64,000 nucleotides of DNA, from positions 1 through 64,000 of the forward strand of contig CAZUDV010000005.1 of assembly GCA_964619555.1 (NCBI GenBank). The letters are read 5' to 3'. Every line of letters starts with the position of its first letter. The first letter of the stretch is position 1. The DNA is from JAGOPY01 sp964619555. Its GTDB lineage: Bacteria; Bacteroidota; Bacteroidia; Bacteroidales; JAGOPY01. The position numbers and the translations under genes are program-made. This document shows positions 1-8,520 of the stretch, in pieces. The notes below the pieces were generated by a model. It ran no database searches, was not told the origin of the DNA, and was given only the letters and a program-made list of their open reading frames with translations.

Positions 1-27
1 AACTAAAAAATCACCCCAGGTGTCAGG

Positions 28-3000
28 TCAAGTCTTAGCAACTACACTTAATAATAGTTTTGGAAATGGATATGTGAAATTGACTTTAGATTCTCCCTCC
101 GTTAAAGATTTTTGAGGTTTATATCCATAACTTTTAAGAAAACTATCTATTAATCCCTCATCATTTCTTGCTTCATGTATGTGTTTTAATGCTATTCGCC
201 CATCTTTTTTCATTTTTATCACTTTGTAAATCCTTTTAATTAATTCAGATTTCTGAAGCTCCCATAATTCCGAAGGATCGTTTTCCCAAAGCGCAATAAC
301 TATTCCAGTGTATAGTTTTGATTTCAAATGATATTGCATTTTGGGATGAATCATTGGTAACGGATTCTCCTCAGCTTGACCTGTAAAATATTTACCAGCA
401 TCCAAATTGTTTACCAAAATAAATTCGCGTTTTGCTTTACCTTTTTTATCAATTCCTTCATATATACCCATAACATAATTACTATCATTTACGAAATGAG
501 AGTATTGCTTATATTCATGTTTAGAAACATCACGGTGTTTCTTGACATTTAAAGGATTTGTTACTGTTGACGCAATACAGCGCACTTTCTTAATGGCCGT
601 AAAACTTCCATCCTTATTTTCAATTCTGTAAAGCGAATCTAATTCCACCTTTAACGCAATCACTTTATCATGAAATTGAGCCTTTAATGTCGGGTCATCT
701 TCGTCCTTTTCAAGTTTTATCCATTTATCCAATTCCCTTTTCAATGGCTCTTCCTTTGCTTTACCTTCTGCTACTATCAAACGCACCTGTTCATCTACAA
801 TATTGTTGATATCACTTGGTTTTAAACTATCAACAGGTCTTCTGGAAACAAAAAGAATCTTTTCTGCTGGATTACCTTCCTTATCCAGAATTGGTCGTTT
901 AATCGCGCCGTAATTAGTATCCAAATGCAATGAACCTCGCACAGAATCGCCTTTAATATAAACCGGTTTCCCATTCTTATCTTTGACTACTCTACCTCGC
1001 ACTTTCAATTTCTTTTTCGCCTTTTTATGCAGATTATCAGGTGTATAATGAGAAATCAGCACTTCATTTTCTATTTCCTTCAAATCTTCTGAAAATGAAG
1101 GCCAGGGTTTGTCTATTTTTGGTTTCTTATCGTACCCGGCGAATTCTGCTTCTTCCCAATCGTGATAAAATTTTGCCAGCAGTTCATAATTTTCCTTTGT
1201 CATACACGCCATCGTTATTGCATCAACACAATGATGGATATGATTTACCCTTTCTTTCTTTTCATATTCTTCCTGCAAGCCCCAAATTGTCCTGAAATCA
1301 GCCACTGTACTGCCTTTTACAGTCATCACTTTATCAAAGTATGTTGTCAGGTATAAACGGGCATATTTGGTGATTAACCCAGTATCAACCAATTGGCTGT
1401 TCCTGAACCCGGCGGGCACATCTTTCATAACAAAACGATGGTATTTGTTCCGCCAGTAATTCATTTCAAAGGTGAGTTTGTGCCTTTTTTGTACGGCTCT
1501 ATCTTTAGAATCCTTATCAACTGCAGCCCGGGCTTGCCGTGTTGCTGCCTGAATCTGGTTAGTCAATTCTTCATATTTCTCCCTCCAATGATCTATTCTT
1601 TGGATTATATCGTCATGGTTGCCTAGCTCGGATGGAATTTTATTCCGCTTCACAGACCGATTGAACTTATTATCGCAGAGCGTTTTATTCTCCTGCGAAT
1701 TATCGAAAGACAGGCTACGTGGAATAGTGTGTTCAATATCATATTTCGGGTCCGGGCCAAGAAATTCAGATAAACTTATTTCATTGCCAGTGTAAAGACA
1801 TTTATGATTTTGCTCCTCCCAAAGTTGGTATTTTAAAATTTCTGCCTGAGATGGGACGTAATCCTCACTAAACCCACAATCATTTTTTATTTTTTTTGAA
1901 CATTCATCCCGAAGCCTTTCCCTGTCCCGCTGCCAGCTTTGCAAAGCCTTTCGCTCATTGGCATTCATTAAATCACGCGCGAGTTCTATATGAATCCGGG
2001 TATTTTGGTCGATCTTACCAGCTTTTATAAGTTCATTTATGACTTTTCTTAGCTGATGCAATGATCGCATAGCCATTGGATTTCTGATTGAAGAAACCAT
2101 TGGACTGCCCAGATATAGATTCCCATCCTTTCCCCTTACCGGAGGTTTATACACTTCAATCGCAGATGGATGATACAGTTTTTCAAGAGCTTCATTTGAA
2201 ATATTAAAATTGTCTTTTAAAAAATTCTTTACCTTTTCATCTATTGTAGAGATTTTCACAAATTCTCCCCGACCGAAATTCCTTTGCATCTGATTCTTAA
2301 AAAGATTGAATGCTCTTTCTTCTATTTCAATTTTCCTTTCCTCCGAAAAACCATCATACGTCCTGGGGCCGTAAAAAGATTTTATGCTTGAAATCAAATC
2401 TTTTCTGAACAGGGCTTCAGCTTCTTTACTCCAAACACTTAGTTCTCTCCGGCAATTTTGTATAAAGCCATTAACAATTTCAATGACCTGTTTCTCCAAA
2501 TTTTGATTTGAAATGATGTTTAACACTTCATTTTCTATCAATTTTCGATTTGATCCCTGTGCCCATATATCTCCTGGTAAAATCTTATACATATTGGCCA
2601 GGAATACTGCATGGGAATATATAAAGCCCTGTCTGAGAAACGGAAGAATATTATTAATTGCTTTCAGGCTTAAAGCAGCATAATCTTTCTTCAAATTGAT
2701 TTTCAAAAATTCCTGAACCTGATCATCGGTTAAGCCGAGTCTGATTCTTGCAAATTCTTCAAGTTTCGAATCTGAATTAAAATTAAATAACACATGCCAG
2801 ATATCATTCAAATCAATGGAAGAAGTTTTACCATCTTTCTCACGTATATATGGAATTAGTTCTCTATTAAAATCATCGCCAAATAATGATTTAAATCTGG
2901 CAGTTACAGGACAACCGCTGACAGTTGTTTTCATTGAATAGTTGAATTGCCATTCATGCGGCTTTTTATCACTGGTCTTATAAAATACGTATTGATTCTT

Positions 3001-3975
3001 AGGCGCTAAGACCTTTGCAATGTCTTCAAAATCAAAATGATCCTTACTCTTTCTGAAAAACACTGGAAGCACCTTCTTTCGTTCATCATTGTTTAATGGT
3101 CTAAGCTTTTCATCATCTGGTGTTTTAATTTTGATGTTATTGATGAGGCAAAGCATCCTAAATTCTTCAAATTCCGGTCTTGAAACAGGACATCTGCTCT
3201 TGTTTTTTTCAAATACACATTGCCCGACAAGACCTTTTTGAGACTTTAAAGGTCTTTGAAAGAATATCGCTCTTTTTAGATCATTTCTCAAATCTGAAGG
3301 TAAGCTCTGAAAATCACAGATAGCATTAAATTCCGATTGGTAATGCTCAACTCTATGGGTATAAGTATCCCGGATCTTTTCACCGTTTAGAATTTTCTCA
3401 TAAAAATATTCGCCCAAAGTCCTTTCTCCCTTTTCTTCAGTAATTTGAGCTATTTTCTGTTTTACAATCCCATCGTTTTCTTTTGTCCCTTCCAATCTGT
3501 TACTCAAAAACCCTCTCCTCTGAGCTATATGATAAAAAGCCCTTCCGATTATATGCCTGTCTACCTGTAAGGTTAGATCAAATTTTTGATTTACAGCCAG
3601 ATATCTAAAATAATAAGGATTCTTACTTTCCTTTTCGTCAGTCAACCACCAATTCCTGAAATTCGGATTTGCAGGGTATATTTTTTTGTACCTCCAATCA
3701 TCCAATTCCTCCTTTGAAAGAAAAGGGCAGTAATCATATTTAACCAAAACGCGTAAAGTATTAATTTTCCTGAGTTTCCTTCGAAATTTGAGGCGCCTGG
3801 CGCTCCTGAATCCAGTCCTTTCCGCTGCTTTTGAGCCTTCGACTCCTTTTTCTATTTTGACGCCTTCCTGAAAAATCCTGACTCCTTTAGCAATAAGCTG
3901 GAATTCATCAAATTCCTTTTCCACCACAGCCCAACCAATGCTGTTGGTACCGAGGTCCAATCCGAGAATTTTCAT
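28..3975 (-). CDS. cas9: CRISPR-associated endonuclease Cas9 (type II-C-like)
   Basis: RNA-guided double-strand DNA endonuclease of 1315 residues, cutting with an HNH and a split RuvC nuclease. RuvC-I is at the N terminus (LDLGTNSIGWA, catalytic D7), followed by an arginine-rich bridge helix at about residues 50-75. RuvC-II carries E664 (IHIELARD). The HNH centre is D746-I-E-H749 with N763. RuvC-III is HHCVDA with H915 and D918. All catalytic residues are present, so the enzyme should be active. The length fits the larger Bacteroidota type II-C proteins. The start is chosen because the RuvC-I strand begins at once after Met1. A tracrRNA gene diverges from its 5' side. Adaptation genes and the array are not visible and, if present, would lie left of position 1. 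I could not recognise a clean -7 box for cas9 itself. II-C rather than II-A is inferred from size and phylum. Confidence 0.97.
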   Translation of the reverse strand: MKILGLDLGTNSIGWAVVEKEFDEFQLIAKGVRIFQEGVKIEKGVEGSKAAERTGFRSARRLKFRRKLRKINTLRVLVKYDYCPFLSKEELDDWRYKKIYPANPNFRNWWLTDEKESKNPYYFRYLAVNQKFDLTLQVDRHIIGRAFYHIAQRRGFLSNRLEGTKENDGIVKQKIAQITEEKGERTLGEYFYEKILNGEKIRDTYTHRVEHYQSEFNAICDFQSLPSDLRNDLKRAIFFQRPLKSQKGLVGQCVFEKNKSRCPVSRPEFEEFRMLCLINNIKIKTPDDEKLRPLNNDERKKVLPVFFRKSKDHFDFEDIAKVLAPKNQYVFYKTSDKKPHEWQFNYSMKTTVSGCPVTARFKSLFGDDFNRELIPYIREKDGKTSSIDLNDIWHVLFNFNSDSKLEEFARIRLGLTDDQVQEFLKINLKKDYAALSLKAINNILPFLRQGFIYSHAVFLANMYKILPGDIWAQGSNRKLIENEVLNIISNQNLEKQVIEIVNGFIQNCRRELSVWSKEAEALFRKDLISSIKSFYGPRTYDGFSEERKIEIEERAFNLFKNQMQRNFGRGEFVKISTIDEKVKNFLKDNFNISNEALEKLYHPSAIEVYKPPVRGKDGNLYLGSPMVSSIRNPMAMRSLHQLRKVINELIKAGKIDQNTRIHIELARDLMNANERKALQSWQRDRERLRDECSKKIKNDCGFSEDYVPSQAEILKYQLWEEQNHKCLYTGNEISLSEFLGPDPKYDIEHTIPRSLSFDNSQENKTLCDNKFNRSVKRNKIPSELGNHDDIIQRIDHWREKYEELTNQIQAATRQARAAVDKDSKDRAVQKRHKLTFEMNYWRNKYHRFVMKDVPAGFRNSQLVDTGLITKYARLYLTTYFDKVMTVKGSTVADFRTIWGLQEEYEKKERVNHIHHCVDAITMACMTKENYELLAKFYHDWEEAEFAGYDKKPKIDKPWPSFSEDLKEIENEVLISHYTPDNLHKKAKKKLKVRGRVVKDKNGKPVYIKGDSVRGSLHLDTNYGAIKRPILDKEGNPAEKILFVSRRPVDSLKPSDINNIVDEQVRLIVAEGKAKEEPLKRELDKWIKLEKDEDDPTLKAQFHDKVIALKVELDSLYRIENKDGSFTAIKKVRCIASTVTNPLNVKKHRDVSKHEYKQYSHFVNDSNYVMGIYEGIDKKGKAKREFILVNNLDAGKYFTGQAEENPLPMIHPKMQYHLKSKLYTGIVIALWENDPSELWELQKSELIKRIYKVIKMKKDGRIALKHIHEARNDEGLIDSFLKSYGYKPQKSLTEGESKVNFTYPFPKLLLSVVAKT

Positions 3976-4020
3976 AATAAAATGGGATTAATGGTAAATA
4001 AAGCCGAAAAATAAAAATTA

Positions 4021-4052
4021 TTTGCAACAAATACAATTATTCTTTATATTTG
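4021..4052 (+). promoter_or_regulatory. Promoter of the tracrRNA gene
   Basis: TTTG at 4021-4024, a 20-nt spacer, then TATATTTG at 4045-4052. This is a perfect match to the Bacteroidota housekeeping promoter (TTTG, 19-21 nt, TAnnTTTG). Transcription would start near 4057, at the edge of the anti-repeat. Confidence 0.85.
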
Positions 4053-4056
4053 TGCA

Positions 4057-4133
4057 AATTACATCTTATCACAATAAGGCTATATGCCGAAGGATGTAAA
4101 TCCTATACTCCCGCTTCGGTGGGAGTTTTTTTT
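4057..4133 (+). ncRNA. Predicted tracrRNA for the adjacent Cas9
   Basis: About 77 nt, transcribed divergently from cas9. The 5' part (about 4055-4075) reads CAAATTACATCTTATCACAA, so the matching crRNA repeat should contain TTGTGATAAGATGTAATTTG, which fits the GTTGTG start common in Bacteroidota type II-C repeats. It is followed by a short nexus-like hairpin (GGC 4078-4080 with GCC 4086-4088), a second hairpin (GGAT 4092-4095 with ATCC 4100-4103) and a strong terminator hairpin. The order anti-repeat, nexus, hairpin, terminator is that of known type II-C tracrRNAs. No CRISPR repeat lies in the window to confirm the pairing, so the repeat sequence is inferred. Confidence 0.85.
4108..4133 (+). 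terminator. Rho-independent terminator of the tracrRNA
   Basis: Stem CTCCCGC / GTGGGAG (one G-T pair) closing a TTCG tetraloop, followed by eight T residues. Confidence 0.93.
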
Positions 4134-4152
4134 CTGGTTTCATCAGATAGTT

Positions 4153-4167
4153 GGCTCCTTCGGAGCC
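4153..4167 (+). other. Small hairpin downstream of the tracrRNA
   Basis: GGCTCC (4153-4158) pairs with GGAGCC (4162-4167) around a 3-nt loop. There is no T tract after it. It could be an accessory structure in read-through transcripts or in the fucosidase leader; function unknown. Confidence 0.4.
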
Positions 4168-4267
4168 GGTCACTGCTAAATTCAAATTGTTGTCTATATT
4201 TGATTTTTCAACTTGATATATTAAAAAAACTCATTTCCAAATTGTTTCATTTCCAAATCTCCAGATT

Positions 4268-5692
4268 ATGAATCGCCTCCTCTTATCATTTCTCATTGCG
4301 CATTTCGGATTTCTCATTTCTCAAGGTCAATATGTTCCCGATCCGGATCCCATGCTGCAGCAAAAGCTTTCCGAATGGCAGGACCTGAAGTTCGGCCTGC
4401 TGATGCACTGGGGACCTTACAGCCAGTGGGGAGTGGTGGAATCATGGTCGATCTGCGCGGAAGACGAAGGCTGGTGCCGCCGGAAATCGGAGGATTATGA
4501 AGCTTATAAAAAGGAATACGAAGGCCTGAAAAATTCTTTCTACCCGGTGAATTTCGATCCGGTGCCATGGGCCAAAGCCGCCAGAGACGCCGGCATGCGT
4601 TACGTGGTATTCACCACCAAACACCACGATGGCTTTTGCATGTTCGACACGAAGTATACCGATTACAAGGTCACCGACCCGGGATGCCCGTTCAGCAGCC
4701 ATCCCAGGGCCAATATCGCCCTGAACATCTTCGACGCATTCCGAAAGGAAGGGCTGTGGACCGGCGCCTATTTCTCAAAGCCCGACTGGCATTGCGATTA
4801 TTACTGGTGGCCGAATTTTGCCACACCCGACCGGAATGTGAACTACGATATTCAAACCTATCCCGACCGCTGGGAAAACTATGTGCAGTTCACCCATAAA
4901 CAGATCATGGAGCTGATGACGGATTACGGCCCGATGGACATCCTGTGGCTCGACGGCGGCTGGGTGCAGCCTCTGACAGACGCGCAAATCACACGTTATA
5001 TCAACGATCCGGGTTATAAATTCCAGCATTACCAGAGCCAGGACATCCGGATGGATGAACTGGTGCGGAAAGCCCGGGAAAAACAGCCCGGCCTGATCGT
5101 GGTCGACAGGGCCGTGCCCGGTAAAAACCAGAATTATCTGACCCCTGAAAATGAAGTGCCTGAAAAGACCCTGCCGTATCCATGGGAATCCTGCATCATA
5201 TCAGGCGGCAGCTGGTCATGGATACCCGATGCCAGTTATAAAACCCCGGGCCAGGTCATTCACCTGCTCGCCGATATTGTGGCCAAAGGCGGGAACCTGC
5301 TGCTGAACATCGCCCCGGGACCTGACGGCAGTTGGGACAAAGGAGCGTTTGAAATGCTTGAAGGCGTGGGTGACTGGATGTCAGTCAACAGCGACGCTAT
5401 TTACGGCACAACACCGGTATTCCCTTACAAGGAAGGAAAGGTTTGCCTCACGCAGGGTAAGGAAGGGGAAATTTACCTGATTTACCTGGCGGGCGAAAAG
5501 GAACCGGCACCACCCCCGAAGATCTGGTTATCGAAACTGAACGTTCCGGACATGGCTACGGCAACGCTGCTGGGAAGCGGGGAAAAGCTTGAATATGAAA
5601 GGGTGAGCGAAGGAATTGTGGTGCATATCCCGGCATCGCTGCAAAAAGATCCGCCTTGCCAGGATGCCTGGGTGGTCAGGTTATCTTTTTAA
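4268..5692 (+). CDS. Secreted alpha-L-fucosidase (GH29)
   Basis: Retaining glycosidase that removes terminal alpha-L-fucose from glycans. It has 474 residues with an N-terminal signal peptide (about residues 1-20), so it should act in the periplasm or at the surface. The GH29 barrel starts at about residue 35 (FGLLMHWGPYSQWG). The family signatures TTKHHDGFCMFD and DILWLDGGW are present, the latter carrying the expected nucleophile, D229. A smaller beta-sheet domain follows from about residue 375. There is no T9SS domain and no lipobox. A TATATTTG box at 4195-4202 lacks a good -33 partner but is a plausible promoter. No SusC/D pair or other sugar-utilisation genes adjoin it, so the gene stands alone next to the CRISPR locus. 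Confidence 0.93.
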   Translation: MNRLLLSFLIAHFGFLISQGQYVPDPDPMLQQKLSEWQDLKFGLLMHWGPYSQWGVVESWSICAEDEGWCRRKSEDYEAYKKEYEGLKNSFYPVNFDPVPWAKAARDAGMRYVVFTTKHHDGFCMFDTKYTDYKVTDPGCPFSSHPRANIALNIFDAFRKEGLWTGAYFSKPDWHCDYYWWPNFATPDRNVNYDIQTYPDRWENYVQFTHKQIMELMTDYGPMDILWLDGGWVQPLTDAQITRYINDPGYKFQHYQSQDIRMDELVRKAREKQPGLIVVDRAVPGKNQNYLTPENEVPEKTLPYPWESCIISGGSWSWIPDASYKTPGQVIHLLADIVAKGGNLLLNIAPGPDGSWDKGAFEMLEGVGDWMSVNSDAIYGTTPVFPYKEGKVCLTQGKEGEIYLIYLAGEKEPAPPPKIWLSKLNVPDMATATLLGSGEKLEYERVSEGIVVHIPASLQKDPPCQDAWVVRLSF

Positions 5693-5771
5693 GTTCTCGT
5701 GTATCAGAGCAAAACCTTTCGCAGAATTTCACTGATATTAATCTGCTCAGTCTGCGGTTCATTTGTGATCA

Positions 5772-7355
5772 TCATTGAGAAACCTTATATACGGGCGCAG
5801 CTTTCTCTTTTTCGTCGTATCGCATCCTGATAAAATAGACCCCATCTGGCAGATGGCTGAGGTCAAATTCCAGGTCCCTGATCCCGGGCACCAGGTTCCA
5901 TTTTTCAAGTACCTGCCCGTTCAAACTATAAACTTCCACACTTCTCAACTCAACTTTGAACTCTGAACTTTGAACTCTGAACTTTCCCGACGTTGGGTTT
6001 GGGGATATGACCAGAGTTTCACCGGTCGATTCCTTGCCGGTTCCGGACCACATCACCTCATAAGCCCCTATGTCGATGATATCATAAAAAACCCTCGGGT
6101 TTTGTAAAAGATCTGTTTCAGGCAGGTAAAAGCCAGTGGTATCGGTTGATCCGCTGTTGATGCACGGGGAAGAGTCTTCCAGGGAATAGGGATGGTCGCC
6201 CGAATCAAGGAAGTCCGGGTCTTCATCCAGGCATGACTCAAATGCCCCGAAAAAAGCCTCTCCTCCCCCGCTCCCGCCGAACTGCATGGGCCCATCCTGG
6301 ACATCGCAAAAAAAGAAATCAGCCTGGGAATACACCTCAAAGAGATACCCCTGGGTACCGACGGCTGCCGTATTGCCCCAGATGATAGTATTATAGAAAT
6401 CGGGTGATACGGAATCCTTGCAGTAAAAACCTCCGCCGTAGATGGATTCATTGAAAACGATGGTATTGTTGATGTAGATCGGACTGGCATTGAGGTTAGC
6501 CACACCGCCGCCAAAGAATTCGGAAGCATTTTCAGCAATTAAATTTGTATTGATCCGGTGAGTACACTCAGGTATGTGCAGGAATCCAAAAGCGCCTCCC
6601 AGGGCACTGAAATTGCCGGTGAAAATGTTGTTATAAACGTTGCAGTCGGTAAACCTGACGGCCAGTGCCCCGCCGACCCCCGTGGAGGAATTGTTTTCAA
6701 AGATATTCCAGAAGACCTCCGGGCTGGAATTGTCGGAGCAAACAGCTCCCCCGTAACCCCAGGGTGCCACGGACAATCCGGCCCGATTTCCGTTGAATAC
6801 CGAATAGCTGATGATAATATTGGCCGAATCAAGCCAGATCGCACCTCCATTGTATCTAGCAAAATTATTTTCAAACCTGCAATGACTGATCCTGACTTTA
6901 TCAAAATTGTTGATGGAAATAGCTCCGCCGCTCCCGGCCGGTATTTCTTCTGAAACAACTTTAGCAAATTCGAAGGAGCAATGATCGAAAATGGAAGAAT
7001 CATTGGAAAGCCTGTTACTGTCGAACCTTATCCCTCCCCAGCCCCCGCCGGGGATCGTATCGATGTGAAAACCGGACGTGTCAGAACACAGGAATTTTAT
7101 GCATTCAGTCGGTGTACCGGCTGCATGGATCGATCCGGCTACTTGAAAATCAAACGAACCGGTGAATACTATTACTGACCCGGGAGAGATTATGACGGTG
7201 TTGCCATCTGCTATTGCCAGATTGCCTGTGACAAAGACCGTATCGTAATTCCAGTTTCCCGAGACTTCTCCGGAGACAGTAATATTATCCGCCGATAAGC
7301 AATTATGTAAGAAGAAGGAAGAAATAAAAACAAGTGCTTTTAAAGGATTATCCAT
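5772..7355 (-). CDS. Secreted right-handed beta-helix protein with T9SS sorting domain
   Basis: 527 residues from the chosen start. The in-frame upstream Met at 7418 is rejected because a proper signal peptide (MDNPLKALVFISSFFLHN..) begins only at 7355. The middle of the protein has Asn/Gly-rich parallel beta-helix repeats of the pectate-lyase-like type (for example GGAIWLDSANIII, GGALAVRFTDC, GGGVANLNASP). These folds serve as carbohydrate-binding or polysaccharide-degrading surfaces or as adhesins; no catalytic residues can be assigned. The last ~80 residues form a T9SS C-terminal domain (ISPNPTSGKFRV, LNGQV, LPDGVYFIR), so it is exported through the type IX system. The CTD coding region holds AACTTTGAACTCTG-type tandem repeats also seen between genes at 8.3-8.4 kb. 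Confidence 0.88.
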   Translation of the reverse strand: MDNPLKALVFISSFFLHNCLSADNITVSGEVSGNWNYDTVFVTGNLAIADGNTVIISPGSVIVFTGSFDFQVAGSIHAAGTPTECIKFLCSDTSGFHIDTIPGGGWGGIRFDSNRLSNDSSIFDHCSFEFAKVVSEEIPAGSGGAISINNFDKVRISHCRFENNFARYNGGAIWLDSANIIISYSVFNGNRAGLSVAPWGYGGAVCSDNSSPEVFWNIFENNSSTGVGGALAVRFTDCNVYNNIFTGNFSALGGAFGFLHIPECTHRINTNLIAENASEFFGGGVANLNASPIYINNTIVFNESIYGGGFYCKDSVSPDFYNTIIWGNTAAVGTQGYLFEVYSQADFFFCDVQDGPMQFGGSGGGEAFFGAFESCLDEDPDFLDSGDHPYSLEDSSPCINSGSTDTTGFYLPETDLLQNPRVFYDIIDIGAYEVMWSGTGKESTGETLVISPNPTSGKFRVQSSEFKVELRSVEVYSLNGQVLEKWNLVPGIRDLEFDLSHLPDGVYFIRMRYDEKEKAAPVYKVSQ

Positions 7356-7505
7356 AGATTTTTTGTGATTGTTTTCTGAGTGGTTGACTGCCATGCCAAA
7401 ATTATAAAAATGAGACATTTCGCCAGATAAAAACCGATTTGATTTGATTAAAAATTGATCATGTGTAAATTGTTGTGGAATAATTATTTATAAAAACTCG
7501 TCGGA

Positions 7506-7517
7506 CCACTATAGTGG
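7506..7517. repeat. 12-bp perfect palindrome
   Basis: CCACTATAGTGG lies in the 214-nt divergent gap between the beta-helix gene and the barrel gene. It could be an operator for either gene. A TATTTTTG -7-like box follows at 7582-7589 for the rightward gene. Confidence 0.4.
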
Positions 7518-7632
7518 TAGTACCATTTTTAGAATCCTTCCCCCCTGCTGCCTAAAATCTAATCATAATCAATCCAGATTTTATTTTTGTATTTTAGCGC
7601 CCCCAATTTAACATAATTAAAAATCTAATCTT

Positions 7633-8310
7633 ATGAGACCATCTGCACCTAATTCATTCTTTTTTAGAACTATTACCATAACCTTGTTGTTATTCTTCAG
7701 TACTCTAATGGTTTTTTCCCAAACCCGAATCGAAATCAATCCCTTCGGGGGTTATCTCCTTGGGGGTTCAGTTAAATTCTATGAAGGCAAGTTTAAAATT
7801 GAGAACAATGCCTGCTATGGCGGTAACATGTCTGTTCTGCTTGGAAACGGCAACCACCTGGAGATCGGTTATACCCGTATGGATACAAAGGGCAACTGGG
7901 AGCCTTATTCTGCATTTATGGATGATTATCCCCGCAAAACCATCGATGTTGCTGTCAATTACCTTCAAATCGGGGAAGTAAAGGAACTGGAACTCGACAA
8001 TGAAGCCATTAAACCCTACGGAGTCTTTTCCCTTGGCACGACCTGGTTCCATCCCAAAGTGGATAACGGCGAGGATGAATGGCTCTTCTCCGTTTCTGCC
8101 GGCCTGGGCCTTAAATATTTCTTTACCGAAAGGATTGGGATCAGGGTGCAGGCACGATTGCTGCTCCCACTGGTCTTCGACGGCGCCGGCTTCTATATGG
8201 GAATAGGTACAGGCGGAGTGAGCTCCGGGGTTGGGGTTACCTCCACGGCACCTATCGTCCAGGGTGACTTTACCGGAGGACTGGTCTTTGTGCTGGGCGA
8301 CACAGAATAG
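7633..8310 (+). CDS. Outer-membrane beta-barrel protein
   Basis: 225 residues with a signal peptide ending near FSQ (about residue 30). The rest alternates short amphipathic strands with aromatic girdles (INPFGGYLLGG, LEIGYTRMDT, YGVFSLGTTWFH, VSAGLGLKYFF, IRVQARLLLPL), typical of an 8-stranded OmpA/OmpW-like porin fold. It has no OmpA peptidoglycan-binding domain, and the substrate or role cannot be told. A TATTTTTG -7 box is at 7582-7589. A foldback repeat follows the stop and may end transcription. Confidence 0.8.
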   Translation: MRPSAPNSFFFRTITITLLLFFSTLMVFSQTRIEINPFGGYLLGGSVKFYEGKFKIENNACYGGNMSVLLGNGNHLEIGYTRMDTKGNWEPYSAFMDDYPRKTIDVAVNYLQIGEVKELELDNEAIKPYGVFSLGTTWFHPKVDNGEDEWLFSVSAGLGLKYFFTERIGIRVQARLLLPLVFDGAGFYMGIGTGGVSSGVGVTSTAPIVQGDFTGGLVFVLGDTE

Positions 8311-8313
8311 TTT

Positions 8314-8416
8314 AAAGTTCAAAGTTCAAAGTTCAAAGTTGAGTGTATAGTTTTAAATTACTAATTATGAACTCTTTAACTTAACTTTGAACTTTGAACT
8401 TTGAACTTTGAACTTT
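8314..8416. repeat. Foldback of 7-bp tandem repeats
   Basis: Left arm 8314-8340 is about four copies of AAAGTTC. Right arm 8383-8416 is about five copies of the complement AACTTTG. The arms can form a 27-bp stem in RNA, which may terminate the barrel gene. The last TTTG of the right arm (8400-8403) also serves as the -33 box of the tRNA-Thr promoter. Confidence 0.8.
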
Positions 8417-8430
8417 TTACGGTAATTTTG
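8400..8430 (+). promoter_or_regulatory. Promoter of tRNA-Thr and the downstream reductase
   Basis: TTTG 8400-8403, 19-nt spacer, TAATTTTG 8423-8430. It is canonical for the phylum, with a start expected near 8436, eight bases before the mature tRNA. Confidence 0.8.
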
Positions 8431-8443
8431 CCGAGTATTTTTC

Positions 8444-8519
8444 GCCTCTTTAGCTCAGCCGGTAGAGCAGCTCACTCGTAATGAGCAGGTCGGGGGTTCG
8501 AGTCCCCTGAGAGGCTCCA
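8444..8519 (+). tRNA. tRNA-Thr (anticodon CGT)
   Basis: 76 nt including an encoded CCA (8517-8519). Acceptor GCCTCTT (8444-8450) pairs with GAGAGGC (8509-8515). The D arm contains AGCTCAGCCGGTAGAGC. The anticodon stem is GCTCA/TGAGC with loop CTCGTAA, giving CGT. The T arm contains GGTTCGAGTCC. The start codon of the next gene is only one base beyond the CCA. Confidence 0.97.
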
Positions 8520-8520
8520 T

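Noticed and set aside
1..4267. CRISPR array inside the window
   Set aside because: I looked for copies of TTGTGATAAGATGTAATTTG near cas9 and found only the single anti-repeat of the tracrRNA.
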